From: Pedobacter sp. ASV19
GTDB lineage: Bacteria > Bacteroidota > Bacteroidia > Sphingobacteriales > Sphingobacteriaceae
Reading direction: 5' to 3'
NCBI RefSeq assembly: GCF_016429005.1
Contig: NZ_JAELTV010000003.1
Span: 1-53,915 of the forward strand
Length of the DNA: 53,915 nt
The translations under genes were made by a program, and so were the position numbers. Shown piece after piece: positions 43,084 to 51,344 of the stretch. The first letter of the stretch is position 1. Each line of letters begins with the position of its first letter. The notes under the pieces are model-generated. The model was not told the DNA's origin. It saw only the letters and a list, made by a program, of their open reading frames with translations, and made no database searches.

Positions 43084-44973
43084 TTAGATCAGCTCTACAC
43101 TTCTGCTTACAAATTCAGTCAGTTCAGCACCTGTCAGCATCCCTTGTGCCAAAAGGGCTAAATCCACCGCTTGTTTAGCCAGTGTTTTTTGCTCTTCTTC
43201 ATTTTCGCTTTTAAGAATACGGGAAATCAATTTATGGTTACCGTTAATAGCCACCTTGTAGTTGTCTGGCATGTTGCCATAGAAACCCATTCCACCACCC
43301 ATTTGGGCCATATCTTTCATCCTGCGCATAAACTCATCCATGGTTACAGTAACCGGTAATTCCTCGGGATTTAATCCAACTACCTCTACATGCATACCTG
43401 GCTTGGTGATCGCTTTTTCGAAAACTTCTTTAACCGTTTTAGATTGTTCTTCCGTTAACACAGATTCTGTGCTCTCGTCTTTTTCAATCAGTTTGCTTGC
43501 AACACTGGAATCTACGCGTTTTAAGGACGTTTTTTCGAGCTTGTGTTCTAAAGAGCTGATGAAGTGGTTATCGATCGGAGAATTCATTAAAAGCACATCG
43601 TAGTCCTTTTTATTAGCCGATTGAATGAAACTATCCTGTTTAGCCGGATCATTGGTATAGATATACACCACTTGTCCGTTTTTATCTGTTTGAAAATCTT
43701 TTACCTTTTCACGGTACTCATCCAGTGTAAAGTTTTCATTTTTTGTGTTGGTCAGTAAAGCGAAATCTTTGGCTTTATCATAGAACTTCTCTTCACTCAC
43801 CATCCCGTATTTTACAAACAGGCCGATATCGCTCCATTTTTCTTCATAGCTTTTACGGTCTTTATTGAACAATTCCTGTAATTTATCAGCAACTTTTTTG
43901 GTAATATAGCTGTTGATCTTTTTCACATTGCTGTCTGCCTGCAGAAAGCTTCTGGATACGTTCAAAGGAATATCCGGTGAATCGATTACCCCGTGCAACA
44001 GCATCAAAAATTCAGGAACAATGTCTTTAACCTCATCGGTGATGAATACCTGACGGGAGAACAACTTGATCTTGTTGCGCTGCATATCGAAATCATTCTT
44101 CACTTTAGGGAAGTACAATACGCCTGTTAAGTTAAAAGGATAATCTACATTCAGGTGGATCCAGAATAAAGGATCTTCAGAGAAGGGATATAGTTGCTTG
44201 TAAAAATCAAGATAGTCCTGGTCTGACAAATCTGCAGGTGCTTTTGTCCAGATCGGATTGGTGGTATTGATGATATTGTCTACCTCTACAGATTTGGTTT
44301 TCGGCTTTCCTTCTTCATCTTCTCCGTCCGGTTCCTGCTCTGTAGTGGTACCAAATTTAATTGGAACAGGCAGGAATTTGCCATATTTATCCAGGATCTC
44401 TCCCAGTTTCTGTTTGCTTAAAAATTCTTCTGACTCGCTATTGATATGCAGAATGATATCTGTACCGCGAGTCGTTCTGCTGCCTTCAGAAATTTCGTAG
44501 CTGGTGCTGCCGTCACAAGTCCATTTTGCTGGCTCGGCACCATCCTGGTAAGATAAGGTCTGGATCTCTACCAGATCTGCTACCATAAAGGCAGAATAGA
44601 AGCCTAAACCAAATTTACCAATGATTTCGTTGGCATCTTTGGCATCCTTAAATTTTTCTACAAATTCACTTGCACCCGAGAAAGCCACCTGATTGATGTA
44701 CTTTTTAATCTCTTCAGCAGTCATTCCTAAACCATTATCTGAGATGGTGATGGTCTTCTTCTCTTCATCCAGCGCTACTTCAACAAGGGGTTCCCCAAGC
44801 TCACCATTGTACTGACCAAGAGCTGCAAGGCGTTTGATTTTTTGTACTGCATCAACCGCATTTGAAACCAGCTCGCGCAAAAAGATTTCATTATCTGAGT
44901 ACAGGAACTTTTTAATGATCGGGAAAATGTTTTCGGTGTGTATGGAAATACTTCCTTTTTCTTCTATGCTCAT
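43084..44973 (-). CDS. htpG: Molecular chaperone HtpG (Hsp90)
   Basis: A 629-residue cytosolic Hsp90 chaperone, close to the usual 620-630. The N-terminal GHKL ATPase has FLRELVSNAVDAVQKI (with the catalytic Glu), ISDNGLGMT, and GKFGLGFYSAFMVAD. The middle domain contains DVPLNVSR-type sequence (DIPLNVSRSFLQ). An acidic insert EQEPDGEDEEGKPKT lies near 220. The C-terminus ends SRSVELI, without a eukaryotic MEEVD. It is monocistronic with its own terminator. A TGTCAA/TTGACA palindrome lies 62 bp upstream of its start. Confidence 0.97.
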   Translation of the reverse strand: MSIEEKGSISIHTENIFPIIKKFLYSDNEIFLRELVSNAVDAVQKIKRLAALGQYNGELGEPLVEVALDEEKKTITISDNGLGMTAEEIKKYINQVAFSGASEFVEKFKDAKDANEIIGKFGLGFYSAFMVADLVEIQTLSYQDGAEPAKWTCDGSTSYEISEGSRTTRGTDIILHINSESEEFLSKQKLGEILDKYGKFLPVPIKFGTTTEQEPDGEDEEGKPKTKSVEVDNIINTTNPIWTKAPADLSDQDYLDFYKQLYPFSEDPLFWIHLNVDYPFNLTGVLYFPKVKNDFDMQRNKIKLFSRQVFITDEVKDIVPEFLMLLHGVIDSPDIPLNVSRSFLQADSNVKKINSYITKKVADKLQELFNKDRKSYEEKWSDIGLFVKYGMVSEEKFYDKAKDFALLTNTKNENFTLDEYREKVKDFQTDKNGQVVYIYTNDPAKQDSFIQSANKKDYDVLLMNSPIDNHFISSLEHKLEKTSLKRVDSSVASKLIEKDESTESVLTEEQSKTVKEVFEKAITKPGMHVEVVGLNPEELPVTVTMDEFMRRMKDMAQMGGGMGFYGNMPDNYKVAINGNHKLISRILKSENEEEQKTLAKQAVDLALLAQGMLTGAELTEFVSRSVELI

Positions 44974-45035
44974 ATATTAGGATTATTTTTGTTTAACATA
45001 TACAGCTTATCAAGCCTTGTTCCAATCTTTAAACT

Positions 45036-45048
45036 TGTCAATTTGACA
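45036..45048. promoter_or_regulatory. 13-bp palindrome between htpG and the DUF2157 gene
   Basis: TGTCAA, one central T, then TTGACA form a perfect inverted repeat in the 133-bp divergent gap. It could be an operator controlling htpG, the DUF2157 pair, or both. TACCTATG at 45091-45098, one mismatch from the -7 box, is a possible promoter for the rightward gene. Confidence 0.35.
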
Positions 45049-45106
45049 GTAAATGATCTGATTTTCGAGATCTTTCCGTATTATTGGGTATACCTATGCT
45101 AAACCT

Positions 45107-46090
45107 ATGAATTTTGACCTCTTAAAAAAATTAAGGGAAGAGCAGCTGATCGGTCCTGAATCTTTTGAAAAAATTGAGCAGCAGCAAGCCCAGCCTTTGT
45201 TTTCCCTGCACTGGGAGTTAAAAACCCTGTTGTACCTGGGCGTGATGCTGCTGAGTACCGGATTGGGTATCCTCATTTATCAGAACATCGATACGATTGG
45301 CCATCAGGTCATTCTGCTGACCATTGCATTGATCTGCGGGGCATGTTTTTTCTATTGTTTTAAACAAAAACTGCCCTTTAGCCGGGAAAGGGTAAAGTCT
45401 CCGGGCTCCTTTTTTGATTATGCCCTTTTACTGGGTTCACTTAGCTTTCTGACCTTTGTGGGCTATATACAGTTTCAGTACCATCTTTTTGGCACAAATT
45501 ATGGCCTGGCTACTTTTATCCCCATGGTGGTTTTGTTTTTTCTGGCTTATGAATTTGATCATCTTGGCTTATTGAGCCTTGCCATTACCAATCTGGCGCT
45601 TTGGATGGGGGTCTCTGTTACACCAAAACAATTGCTGATGAGCAGCAATTACGACAACCAAACCATCATTTACACTTATATTTTATTGGCTTTGATTCTG
45701 CTTGCTGCCGATTTCGCAGGCCGGCGCTTTAAGGTTAAAGAGCACTTTGGTTTTACCTATATGCATTTTGGTATTCATATTGGCTTCATTGCACTGCTTG
45801 CCGGCTATTTTATTCATTATGAATTTGGTATCGCGTACCTATTTCTTTTGGGGGTATTTGCTCTTGGGGCCTATATTTACAGGGAAGCAATTGCCCGCCA
45901 GTCCTTTTATTTTCTGATGCTGACGGTTCTTTATGGTTATATCGCGATCAGTTGTTTGGTGATGAGGGCTTTATTTAATGCCGGAGACGGAGAGGGTGCC
46001 TTTTTCCTGGGTTTCTTTTACTTCATTGCCTCGGCCATTTCCATTATTATTTTACTGATTCGTTTAAACAAAAAAATTAAGACGGCATGA
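45107..46090 (+). CDS. DUF2157 multi-pass membrane protein
   Basis: A 327-residue membrane protein. A cytoplasmic N-terminal helix (LLKKLREEQLIGPESFEKIEQQ) is typical of DUF2157. About nine or ten hydrophobic segments follow from residue 42 to the end, with a short basic tail. Function unknown; such proteins are predicted inner-membrane proteins with no known substrate. The stop overlaps the start of the next, related membrane protein gene by 4 bp. Confidence 0.88.
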   Translation: MNFDLLKKLREEQLIGPESFEKIEQQQAQPLFSLHWELKTLLYLGVMLLSTGLGILIYQNIDTIGHQVILLTIALICGACFFYCFKQKLPFSRERVKSPGSFFDYALLLGSLSFLTFVGYIQFQYHLFGTNYGLATFIPMVVLFFLAYEFDHLGLLSLAITNLALWMGVSVTPKQLLMSSNYDNQTIIYTYILLALILLAADFAGRRFKVKEHFGFTYMHFGIHIGFIALLAGYFIHYEFGIAYLFLLGVFALGAYIYREAIARQSFYFLMLTVLYGYIAISCLVMRALFNAGDGEGAFFLGFFYFIASAISIIILLIRLNKKIKTA

Positions 46091-47259
46091 TCATCTACAA
46101 TAAAACCTGGCTACAACACCTTCAAATTCAACATGAAGCTGAACAAGCTTTTGATGCAGGCCTGATTACAACTTCAGAGCAGCAGGAGGTTAAACAAAAA
46201 TATCCTCATGGTTTTTATAGTCCCGGGATTTGGGTGAGGATCGGCCTTTTCATTCTCACCTGTGTAATTGTTTCTGCGGCTTCAGGAATGATTTCCCTGA
46301 TGTTTATAGATGCGCATTCGATAGACTTTTCTGTGTATATATTCCTGATTGCAGCCCTCACTTATGGGGGCCTGGAACTGATGGCTGGCCAGAGTAATCA
46401 TTATAAATCCGGCGTGGATGATGCGCTGGTATTGATCAGTTCAGGAACTTTTTTAACGGGATTATGCTGGCTGGCCTTCGAAAGCTTTAAATGGGGCGAC
46501 ATCAACGGCTTTTTGCTGATTTCTACGGTGATGTTTGTTTGCTGCCTGTTTCTGACTTTAAGGTTTGCTGATATGCTAATGGCTGCGGCTGCGGGAATTT
46601 CTTTGCTGGTCTTTGTCTTTTTTCTCCTGTATAAAGCCGGTCCAACAGGACAACTGTTGCTTCCATTTGCCATGATCATCACTGCGGGCTTGCTGTATCT
46701 ATGGGCAGAAACCGTATATAGACGGTTGAAAAAATGGTATTATGGCCAAGCCTTGATCATGTTGCAAATTGCTGCCTTAATGTGCGTATATCTTTCCGGA
46801 AATTACTTTGTGGTCCGGACACTGAATGAATCATTGAGTGGTTCTGAAAACCTGCCCTTTGGTCTGTTCTTCTGGTTCTGGACAATCGCTATTCCTCTGG
46901 TCTATATCGCATGGGGCTTGAGAAAGAAAGATGTCGTGCTTTTACGGTCTGGACTGCTTTTGGTTGCCGCCGCTGCCTTTACCATTCGAAATTACTTCCA
47001 TTTAATGTCTCTGGAAGCGATCCTATGCCTTACCGGGGCTGGATTGATCGCTATCGCCTATGGTGTTATCCGCTACCTCAAAATCCCTAAGCATGGTTTT
47101 ACCTACGAAGAAACTGCGCAGAAGCACCTGATGGACCATATGCGTGTGGAATCGCTGATTGTTGCAGAAACCTTTTCCGGTGCAGGTACCCCTCCTGCCG
47201 AAGCGGCTAAATTTGGGGGCGGTGATTTTGGAGGCGGGGGCGCCAGTGGAACGTTTTAG
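46087..47259 (+). CDS. DUF2157-like multi-pass membrane protein with Gly-rich tail
   Basis: A 390-residue polytopic membrane protein, coupled to the preceding gene by an ATGA overlap. It opens with the same kind of soluble helix (HEAEQAFDAGLITTSEQQEVKQ) before about ten membrane spans. The C-terminus ends in a Gly-rich run, GGGDFGGGGASGTF. That kind of tail is familiar from TPM/YgcG-type envelope proteins. The two genes probably form a pair whose products act together; no function can be given. Confidence 0.85.
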   Translation: MIIYNKTWLQHLQIQHEAEQAFDAGLITTSEQQEVKQKYPHGFYSPGIWVRIGLFILTCVIVSAASGMISLMFIDAHSIDFSVYIFLIAALTYGGLELMAGQSNHYKSGVDDALVLISSGTFLTGLCWLAFESFKWGDINGFLLISTVMFVCCLFLTLRFADMLMAAAAGISLLVFVFFLLYKAGPTGQLLLPFAMIITAGLLYLWAETVYRRLKKWYYGQALIMLQIAALMCVYLSGNYFVVRTLNESLSGSENLPFGLFFWFWTIAIPLVYIAWGLRKKDVVLLRSGLLLVAAAAFTIRNYFHLMSLEAILCLTGAGLIAIAYGVIRYLKIPKHGFTYEETAQKHLMDHMRVESLIVAETFSGAGTPPAEAAKFGGGDFGGGGASGTF

Positions 47260-47307
47260 ATCATTTGCGGATACTGAAAAATTATAATTCTGTGATATTT
47301 TTCTGTG

Positions 47308-47315
47308 TACCTTTG
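47308..47315 (+). promoter_or_regulatory. -7 promoter element abutting the M16 protease start
   Basis: TACCTTTG is a full TAnnTTTG match and ends 7 bp before the ATG at 47323. It overlaps the in-frame ATG at 47305, so that longer start is not used. The leader is predicted to be only 2-4 nt. Confidence 0.55.
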
Positions 47316-47322
47316 TGCCTCA

Positions 47323-48552
47323 ATGGAATACAACGTTCATACTTTGCCTAATGGCATCCGCCTGCTTCATGTCCCTTCAGCATCTGCCATCTCTCATGCC
47401 TGTATCATTGTTAACAGTGGCTCAAGGGATGAAAAAGAAGAACAATCAGGCTTAGCACACTTTATAGAGCACCTGATCTTTAAGCGTACAGAAAAGAGAA
47501 ATACCAACCAGATCTTAAATCGCCTGGAAAGCGTAGGAGCAGATCTGAATGCTTATACAACAAAAGAATATACCTGCATCCACGCTTCTTTTTTAAATCC
47601 TTACCTGGACAGGACCATAGAATTGTTTAACGATATTGTTTTTCATTCTACTTTTCCGGAGGAAGAACTGGATAAAGAGAAAAGTGTGATCCTGGATGAG
47701 ATATCCTCTTACCTGGACCAGCCGGAAGAAGCCATATACGATGACTTCGAAGACATGGTCTTTGCCGGACATCCACTTGGCCGCAATATCCTTGGTACTG
47801 CAGAGAGTGTAAGCCGTTTGTCTAAAAAGGACATAAGGGAATTCATGGCGGAGAACTACCACACGGATAAGATCGTGATCGCGGTGATCGGGAATTATGC
47901 CTTCCAAAAAATGGTGAAAATTGGAAGCCGGTATTTCGAAAATATTCCACAAAATTTGCACGCCAACACAAGATTGGCCCCGCTCTCGGCCAAGCCTGTC
48001 ATAAAAAATCATCAAAAGCCCATTACCCAGGCACACGCTGTTCTGGGTATGCCTGCGTATTCCATTTATCACCCAAAGAAAACAGGGTTACTTCTGTTGA
48101 ACAATTTGGTTGGTGGAACCGGAATGAGTTCCATTTTAAACCTGCAAATTCGTGAAAAATACGGAATTGCCTATACCATAGAAACGAGTTACAGCCCATT
48201 AAGCGACACGGGTATTTTCACCTTGTATTTTGGCACGGATAAGGAAAAAGTAAATAAAGCGCTTTCCCTCATCTATAAGGAATTTAAAAAATTAAGAGAA
48301 CATCCCCTCACAGAGGTTCAGCTGCAAAAGGCCAAGAACAAATTTATCGGTCAGATTGCCCTTGGTGAGGAAAACCGTATCGGGCTGATCATTTCAATGG
48401 CCAAGAGCTTGATTGATCATGATAAAATTGACGATCTCCAAACCGTTTTTAGCAAAATTCAGGCGGTAAGCCGGACAGAAATGGCCGATATCACCAATGA
48501 AATCCTGGACGAAAAGAATCTTAGTGCCCTAACTTTTTATCCTTTAGGGTAA
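47323..48552 (+). CDS. M16-family zinc peptidase (processing-peptidase type)
   Basis: A 409-residue cytoplasmic M16 peptidase with the inverted zinc motif HFIEH (His46, Glu49, His50) after SGLA. It also has the downstream EEAIYDDFEDMVFAGHPLGRNILG typical of the third ligand region, and the C-terminal half-domain motif NNLVGGTGMSSILNLQIREKYGIAYT. Single-domain members of about 410 residues act as dimers on small peptides or misfolded fragments. No signal peptide. It lies 18 bp before def, which seems to have its own promoter. Confidence 0.95.
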   Translation: MEYNVHTLPNGIRLLHVPSASAISHACIIVNSGSRDEKEEQSGLAHFIEHLIFKRTEKRNTNQILNRLESVGADLNAYTTKEYTCIHASFLNPYLDRTIELFNDIVFHSTFPEEELDKEKSVILDEISSYLDQPEEAIYDDFEDMVFAGHPLGRNILGTAESVSRLSKKDIREFMAENYHTDKIVIAVIGNYAFQKMVKIGSRYFENIPQNLHANTRLAPLSAKPVIKNHQKPITQAHAVLGMPAYSIYHPKKTGLLLLNNLVGGTGMSSILNLQIREKYGIAYTIETSYSPLSDTGIFTLYFGTDKEKVNKALSLIYKEFKKLREHPLTEVQLQKAKNKFIGQIALGEENRIGLIISMAKSLIDHDKIDDLQTVFSKIQAVSRTEMADITNEILDEKNLSALTFYPLG

Positions 48553-48558
48553 TATTTG

Positions 48559-48566
48559 TATTTTTG
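48559..48566 (+). promoter_or_regulatory. -7 promoter element abutting the def start
   Basis: TATTTTTG fits TAnnTTTG and ends 4 bp before the def ATG at 48571, so the predicted transcription start coincides with the start codon. This predicts a leaderless def mRNA and excludes the in-frame ATG at 48556. Confidence 0.5.
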
Positions 48567-48570
48567 CATT

Positions 48571-49131
48571 ATGAAGTTACCAATTGTAGCCTATGGCGAT
48601 CCGGTTTTAAGAAAAGTCTGTGTAGATATTGAAGAGACTTACCCAGATTTACAACAACTCATCAGCAATATGTTTGATACCATGTATGCTGCCAGCGGAG
48701 TTGGATTAGCAGCGCCTCAGATTGGCCTGCCTATTCGTATGTTTATTGTAGATACCGGTGCAGACGAAGACGAGAAAAAAGGTTACAAAAAGGTTTTTAT
48801 CAACGCAGAGATCCTGGAAGAGACCGGCGAACCCTGGGCTTTTAACGAAGGCTGCTTAAGCATTCCTGATATCCGAGAGGATGTGATGCGCAAGCCCAAC
48901 ATCCGCATTAAATACCTGGATGAAAACTGGGTAGAACATGAGGACGAGGTAACGGGTATGCCTGCCCGCGTGATCCAGCATGAATATGATCATATTGAAG
49001 GTAAATTGTTTACCGACAAACTGAGCATTTTAAGAAAAACCATGCTGAAGTCTAAACTGGATTCCATTTCCAAAGGAAATGTAAGAACAGACTACAAAAT
49101 GCGCTTCCCTAAACAAAATAAAAAGAGATAA
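48571..49131 (+). CDS. def: Peptide deformylase
   Basis: A 186-residue iron/zinc enzyme that removes the formyl group from nascent proteins. All three family motifs are present: GVGLAAPQIG (43-52), EGCLSIP with metal ligand Cys95, and QHEYDH with His137, Glu138 and His141. The acidic insert GADEDEKKG near 63-71 is common in this phylum. The ATG at 48571 gives the standard N-terminus MKLPIVAYGDPVLRK. It converges on the 49161 gene across a shared hairpin. Confidence 0.98.
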   Translation: MKLPIVAYGDPVLRKVCVDIEETYPDLQQLISNMFDTMYAASGVGLAAPQIGLPIRMFIVDTGADEDEKKGYKKVFINAEILEETGEPWAFNEGCLSIPDIREDVMRKPNIRIKYLDENWVEHEDEVTGMPARVIQHEYDHIEGKLFTDKLSILRKTMLKSKLDSISKGNVRTDYKMRFPKQNKKR

Positions 49132-49142
49132 ATTATAGATAT

Positions 49143-49179
49143 AAAAGAAGATGAGAACCTTTAGTTTTCATCTTCTTTT
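49143..49179. terminator. Bidirectional terminator hairpin between def and the 49161 gene
   Basis: AAAAGAAGATGA at 49143-49154 pairs with TCATCTTCTTTT at 49168-49179, a 12-bp perfect stem extended by a G-T and two A-T pairs around a 7-base loop. It lies 12 bp beyond the def stop. The right arm is inside the last codons of the convergent gene (stop at 49161), so that gene codes for half of its own terminator. Confidence 0.75.
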
Positions 49180-49805
49180 CTTGTTTTGTCTCCGCTAAAG
49201 ATTTGCTGCATCAGCTTGCCCCAGGCAAATGGATTCAGCAGCGGATTGGTTTGTACCATATTTTTATTGAGCGCCCTGTCGTGATTTAAACGCCAGTTCA
49301 GACCGGATATCTCCCCCGCATCTCTCGGAAGAGTTACCATCATTCCTCCAATACTTTTTGAAGACAGGTTCTTCCTGGCAATTTCTACATCGTCATCTGC
49401 AATCTTCATGGAAAGGAAGTCTTTTGTAAATTCTTCTACGGTTGCCCATGGATATACCCTTACTGTAGGGAGATAAATGATCTCTGCCTTCATTTTAACC
49501 AGGGCGGTATATTTCTCTTCTTTAAGGTCTTCAGGAATGATCACCTGAGCCTTGGTGAAGCCTACGGCTGTATAATCAATGGTATCGCCCGGATGCGCCA
49601 CAAAAGAAAAGTAACCTTTATAATTTGCGGAACGCTGTTCCCGGGTATTCATATTGGTCACCGTTACATAGGGCACAACTCTGTTGCTGTCCACATCAGT
49701 AATGATTCCGGAAAATTGAATCAGTCTTTTGCGCGCAGGCTCCTGCTGTTGAGCAAAGGCACTGATCACAAAAAAGGTCAGCAAAAAAGTGAATACGTAC
49801 TTCAT
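49161..49805 (-). CDS. CarboxypepD_reg-like domain secreted protein
   Basis: A 214-residue exported protein. A signal peptide (about 1-19, ending AFAQ) precedes a carboxypeptidase-regulatory-like sandwich (IQFSGIITDVDSNRVVPYVTVTN, then NYKGYFSFVAHPGDTI and the strand TAVGF). A charged helical C-terminal half follows, with VEEFTKDFLSMKIADDDVEIARKNL-type sequence, ending KTRKEDEN. It has the same architecture as the 33575-34339 protein and is probably a distant paralogue. Function unknown; the location is probably periplasm or outer envelope. Confidence 0.85.
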   Translation of the reverse strand: MKYVFTFLLTFFVISAFAQQQEPARKRLIQFSGIITDVDSNRVVPYVTVTNMNTREQRSANYKGYFSFVAHPGDTIDYTAVGFTKAQVIIPEDLKEEKYTALVKMKAEIIYLPTVRVYPWATVEEFTKDFLSMKIADDDVEIARKNLSSKSIGGMMVTLPRDAGEISGLNWRLNHDRALNKNMVQTNPLLNPFAWGKLMQQIFSGDKTRKEDEN

Positions 49806-49809
49806 ATTA

Positions 49810-49817
49810 CAAAAGTA
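49810..49817 (-). promoter_or_regulatory. -7 promoter element abutting the 49161-49805 gene start
   Basis: On the minus strand it reads TACTTTTG, a full TAnnTTTG match, and it ends 4 bp before the ATG at 49805. The predicted mRNA is leaderless. Confidence 0.5.
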
Positions 49818-49859
49818 GCGGTAATTACGCCAAGCGATGGTTAAATTGTGTTAAAAGAT

Positions 49860-50105
49860 TTATACGGGTTCTGCCAGGTTGATGGCAACCACCGAGGTGA
49901 TTTCCGGAACAGCTTTCATTATTGCCTGTTCAATGCCCGCCTTCATGGTCATAAAGCTCATTTTACACGAGCCGCAGTTCCCTAACAACTTCAATTTCAC
50001 AACTTTATCTGATGTAATTTCATCTATAGCAACATCCCCTCCATCTGCAATTAAATAAGGGCGGATGGTTTCTAATGCCTGTTCTACTTGCTCTGTTAAA
50101 TTCAT
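49860..50105 (-). CDS. NifU C-terminal (Nfu-type) iron-sulfur scaffold protein
   Basis: An 81-residue Nfu-domain protein that can carry a 4Fe-4S cluster and hand it to client proteins. The fold is recognisable from VEQALETIRPYLIADGGDV and the cluster motif CGSC with Cys44 and Cys47 (KLLGNCGSCKMSFMTMKAGIE-type context). It lies 41 bp after mrp on the same strand, a frequent pairing of iron-sulfur maturation genes. Its own cysteines are intact, while mrp lacks its usual pair. Confidence 0.95.
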   Translation of the reverse strand: MNLTEQVEQALETIRPYLIADGGDVAIDEITSDKVVKLKLLGNCGSCKMSFMTMKAGIEQAIMKAVPEITSVVAINLAEPV

Positions 50106-50146
50106 CTGTGTTTATCTTTTTCTAATCTTAAATATAAAAATACTAA

Positions 50147-51226
50147 TTATTTAGCAAAAACCGGCTGCGCATTATTAATCGCCACCTGCTGTGCTACTTT
50201 CCCGGCTATTTCAGAAAACGTTGCTGAAAGGATACTTTCTTTGTTCAGTGCTACCGGAGCACCGCTGTCACCACCTTCGGTTATGCTTTGAACAATCGGA
50301 ACCTCACCAAGGAAAGGTACTCCAAAGGATTCAGCAAGTACTTTTCCGCCATCTTTTCCAAAGATATAATATTTATTCTCAGGCAGTTCATCCGGTGTAA
50401 AATAAGCCATATTTTCAATCACGCCCAATACCGGAATATTGATCCCTGGCATTTTGAACATCGCCAGTCCTTTTCTGGTATCTGCCAGGGCAACCTGTTG
50501 AGGAGTGGTTACAATAACTGCCCCGGCAATTGGAAAACTCTGTGTAATGGTAATGTGAATATCCCCTGTACCTGGAGGAAGATCTACGATCAGGTAATCC
50601 AGTTCACCCCAGTCTGCGTCGTTGAACAATTGCTTTACCGCGTTGGAAGCCATAGGCCCCCGCCATGGCACCGGTTGATCCGGATCTGCGAAGAAACCAA
50701 GCGACAATAATTTGATGCCATATTTTTCTATCGGCATGATTAGTGTTTTGCCGTCTTCTGTTTCCCTTGCTCCTGGTTTGGCGCCAGTAAGCCCAAACAT
50801 GGTGGGAACCGAAGGCCCGTAAATATCAGCATCGATCAGACCGGTTTTCGCACCATTTGCAGCCAGGGAAACAGCCAGGTTACTGGCTACTGTTGATTTA
50901 CCCACCCCTCCTTTTCCAGAAGACACCAGGATGATGTTTCGGATGGCACTCAACTGTGTGGAGTCTGCAGGTTTGGTTACCCTGGATGTAATGTTAATAT
51001 GCACCTCTGCGTCCTGTGCTACAAAATGCTTTACTGCATTGATACAGGCATTCTTCAGCATGTCTTTTAAAGGACAGGCTGGCGTGGTCAGTTCTAAGGT
51101 AAAGCTTATATTTTTATCGTCTATTTTCAGGTCTTTAATCATGTTGAGCGTTACCAGATCTTTTTTAAGATCAGGATCTTCCACATGGCTAAGTGCCTTT
51201 AAAACTTGTTCGTTTGTAATTATCAT
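50147..51226 (-). CDS. mrp: Mrp/ApbC-family P-loop iron-sulfur carrier ATPase
   Basis: A 359-residue Mrp/NBP35-type ATPase involved in iron-sulfur cluster delivery. Residues about 5-75 form a MIP18/DUF59 domain. The deviant Walker A is GKGGVGKS (104-111), followed by IDADIYGPSVPTMFG and the phrases PWRGPMASNA and DYLIVDLPPGTGD. The C-terminal region reads VIENMAYFTPDELPENKYYIFG where E. coli Mrp has a CxxC pair, so the usual cluster-binding cysteines are absent there. This seems to be a Bacteroidota variant (from memory). It is probably co-transcribed with the Nfu gene. Confidence 0.95.
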   Translation of the reverse strand: MIITNEQVLKALSHVEDPDLKKDLVTLNMIKDLKIDDKNISFTLELTTPACPLKDMLKNACINAVKHFVAQDAEVHINITSRVTKPADSTQLSAIRNIILVSSGKGGVGKSTVASNLAVSLAANGAKTGLIDADIYGPSVPTMFGLTGAKPGARETEDGKTLIMPIEKYGIKLLSLGFFADPDQPVPWRGPMASNAVKQLFNDADWGELDYLIVDLPPGTGDIHITITQSFPIAGAVIVTTPQQVALADTRKGLAMFKMPGINIPVLGVIENMAYFTPDELPENKYYIFGKDGGKVLAESFGVPFLGEVPIVQSITEGGDSGAPVALNKESILSATFSEIAGKVAQQVAINNAQPVFAK

Positions 51227-51230
51227 TATT

Positions 51231-51238
51231 CAAAATTA
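51231..51238 (-). promoter_or_regulatory. -7 promoter element abutting the mrp start
   Basis: On the minus strand it reads TAATTTTG, a TAnnTTTG match, and it ends 4 bp before the ATG at 51226. This predicts a leaderless mrp-nfu mRNA. Confidence 0.5.
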
Positions 51239-51344
51239 ACAAAACCCCTGTACAATTAATTGATTTTAGGGTTTTTAAGCGTAATTTTAACACGAAATAA
51301 ACATTTGTGTTTAACGTTTAAGCAATAAACATCTATATTACAGC

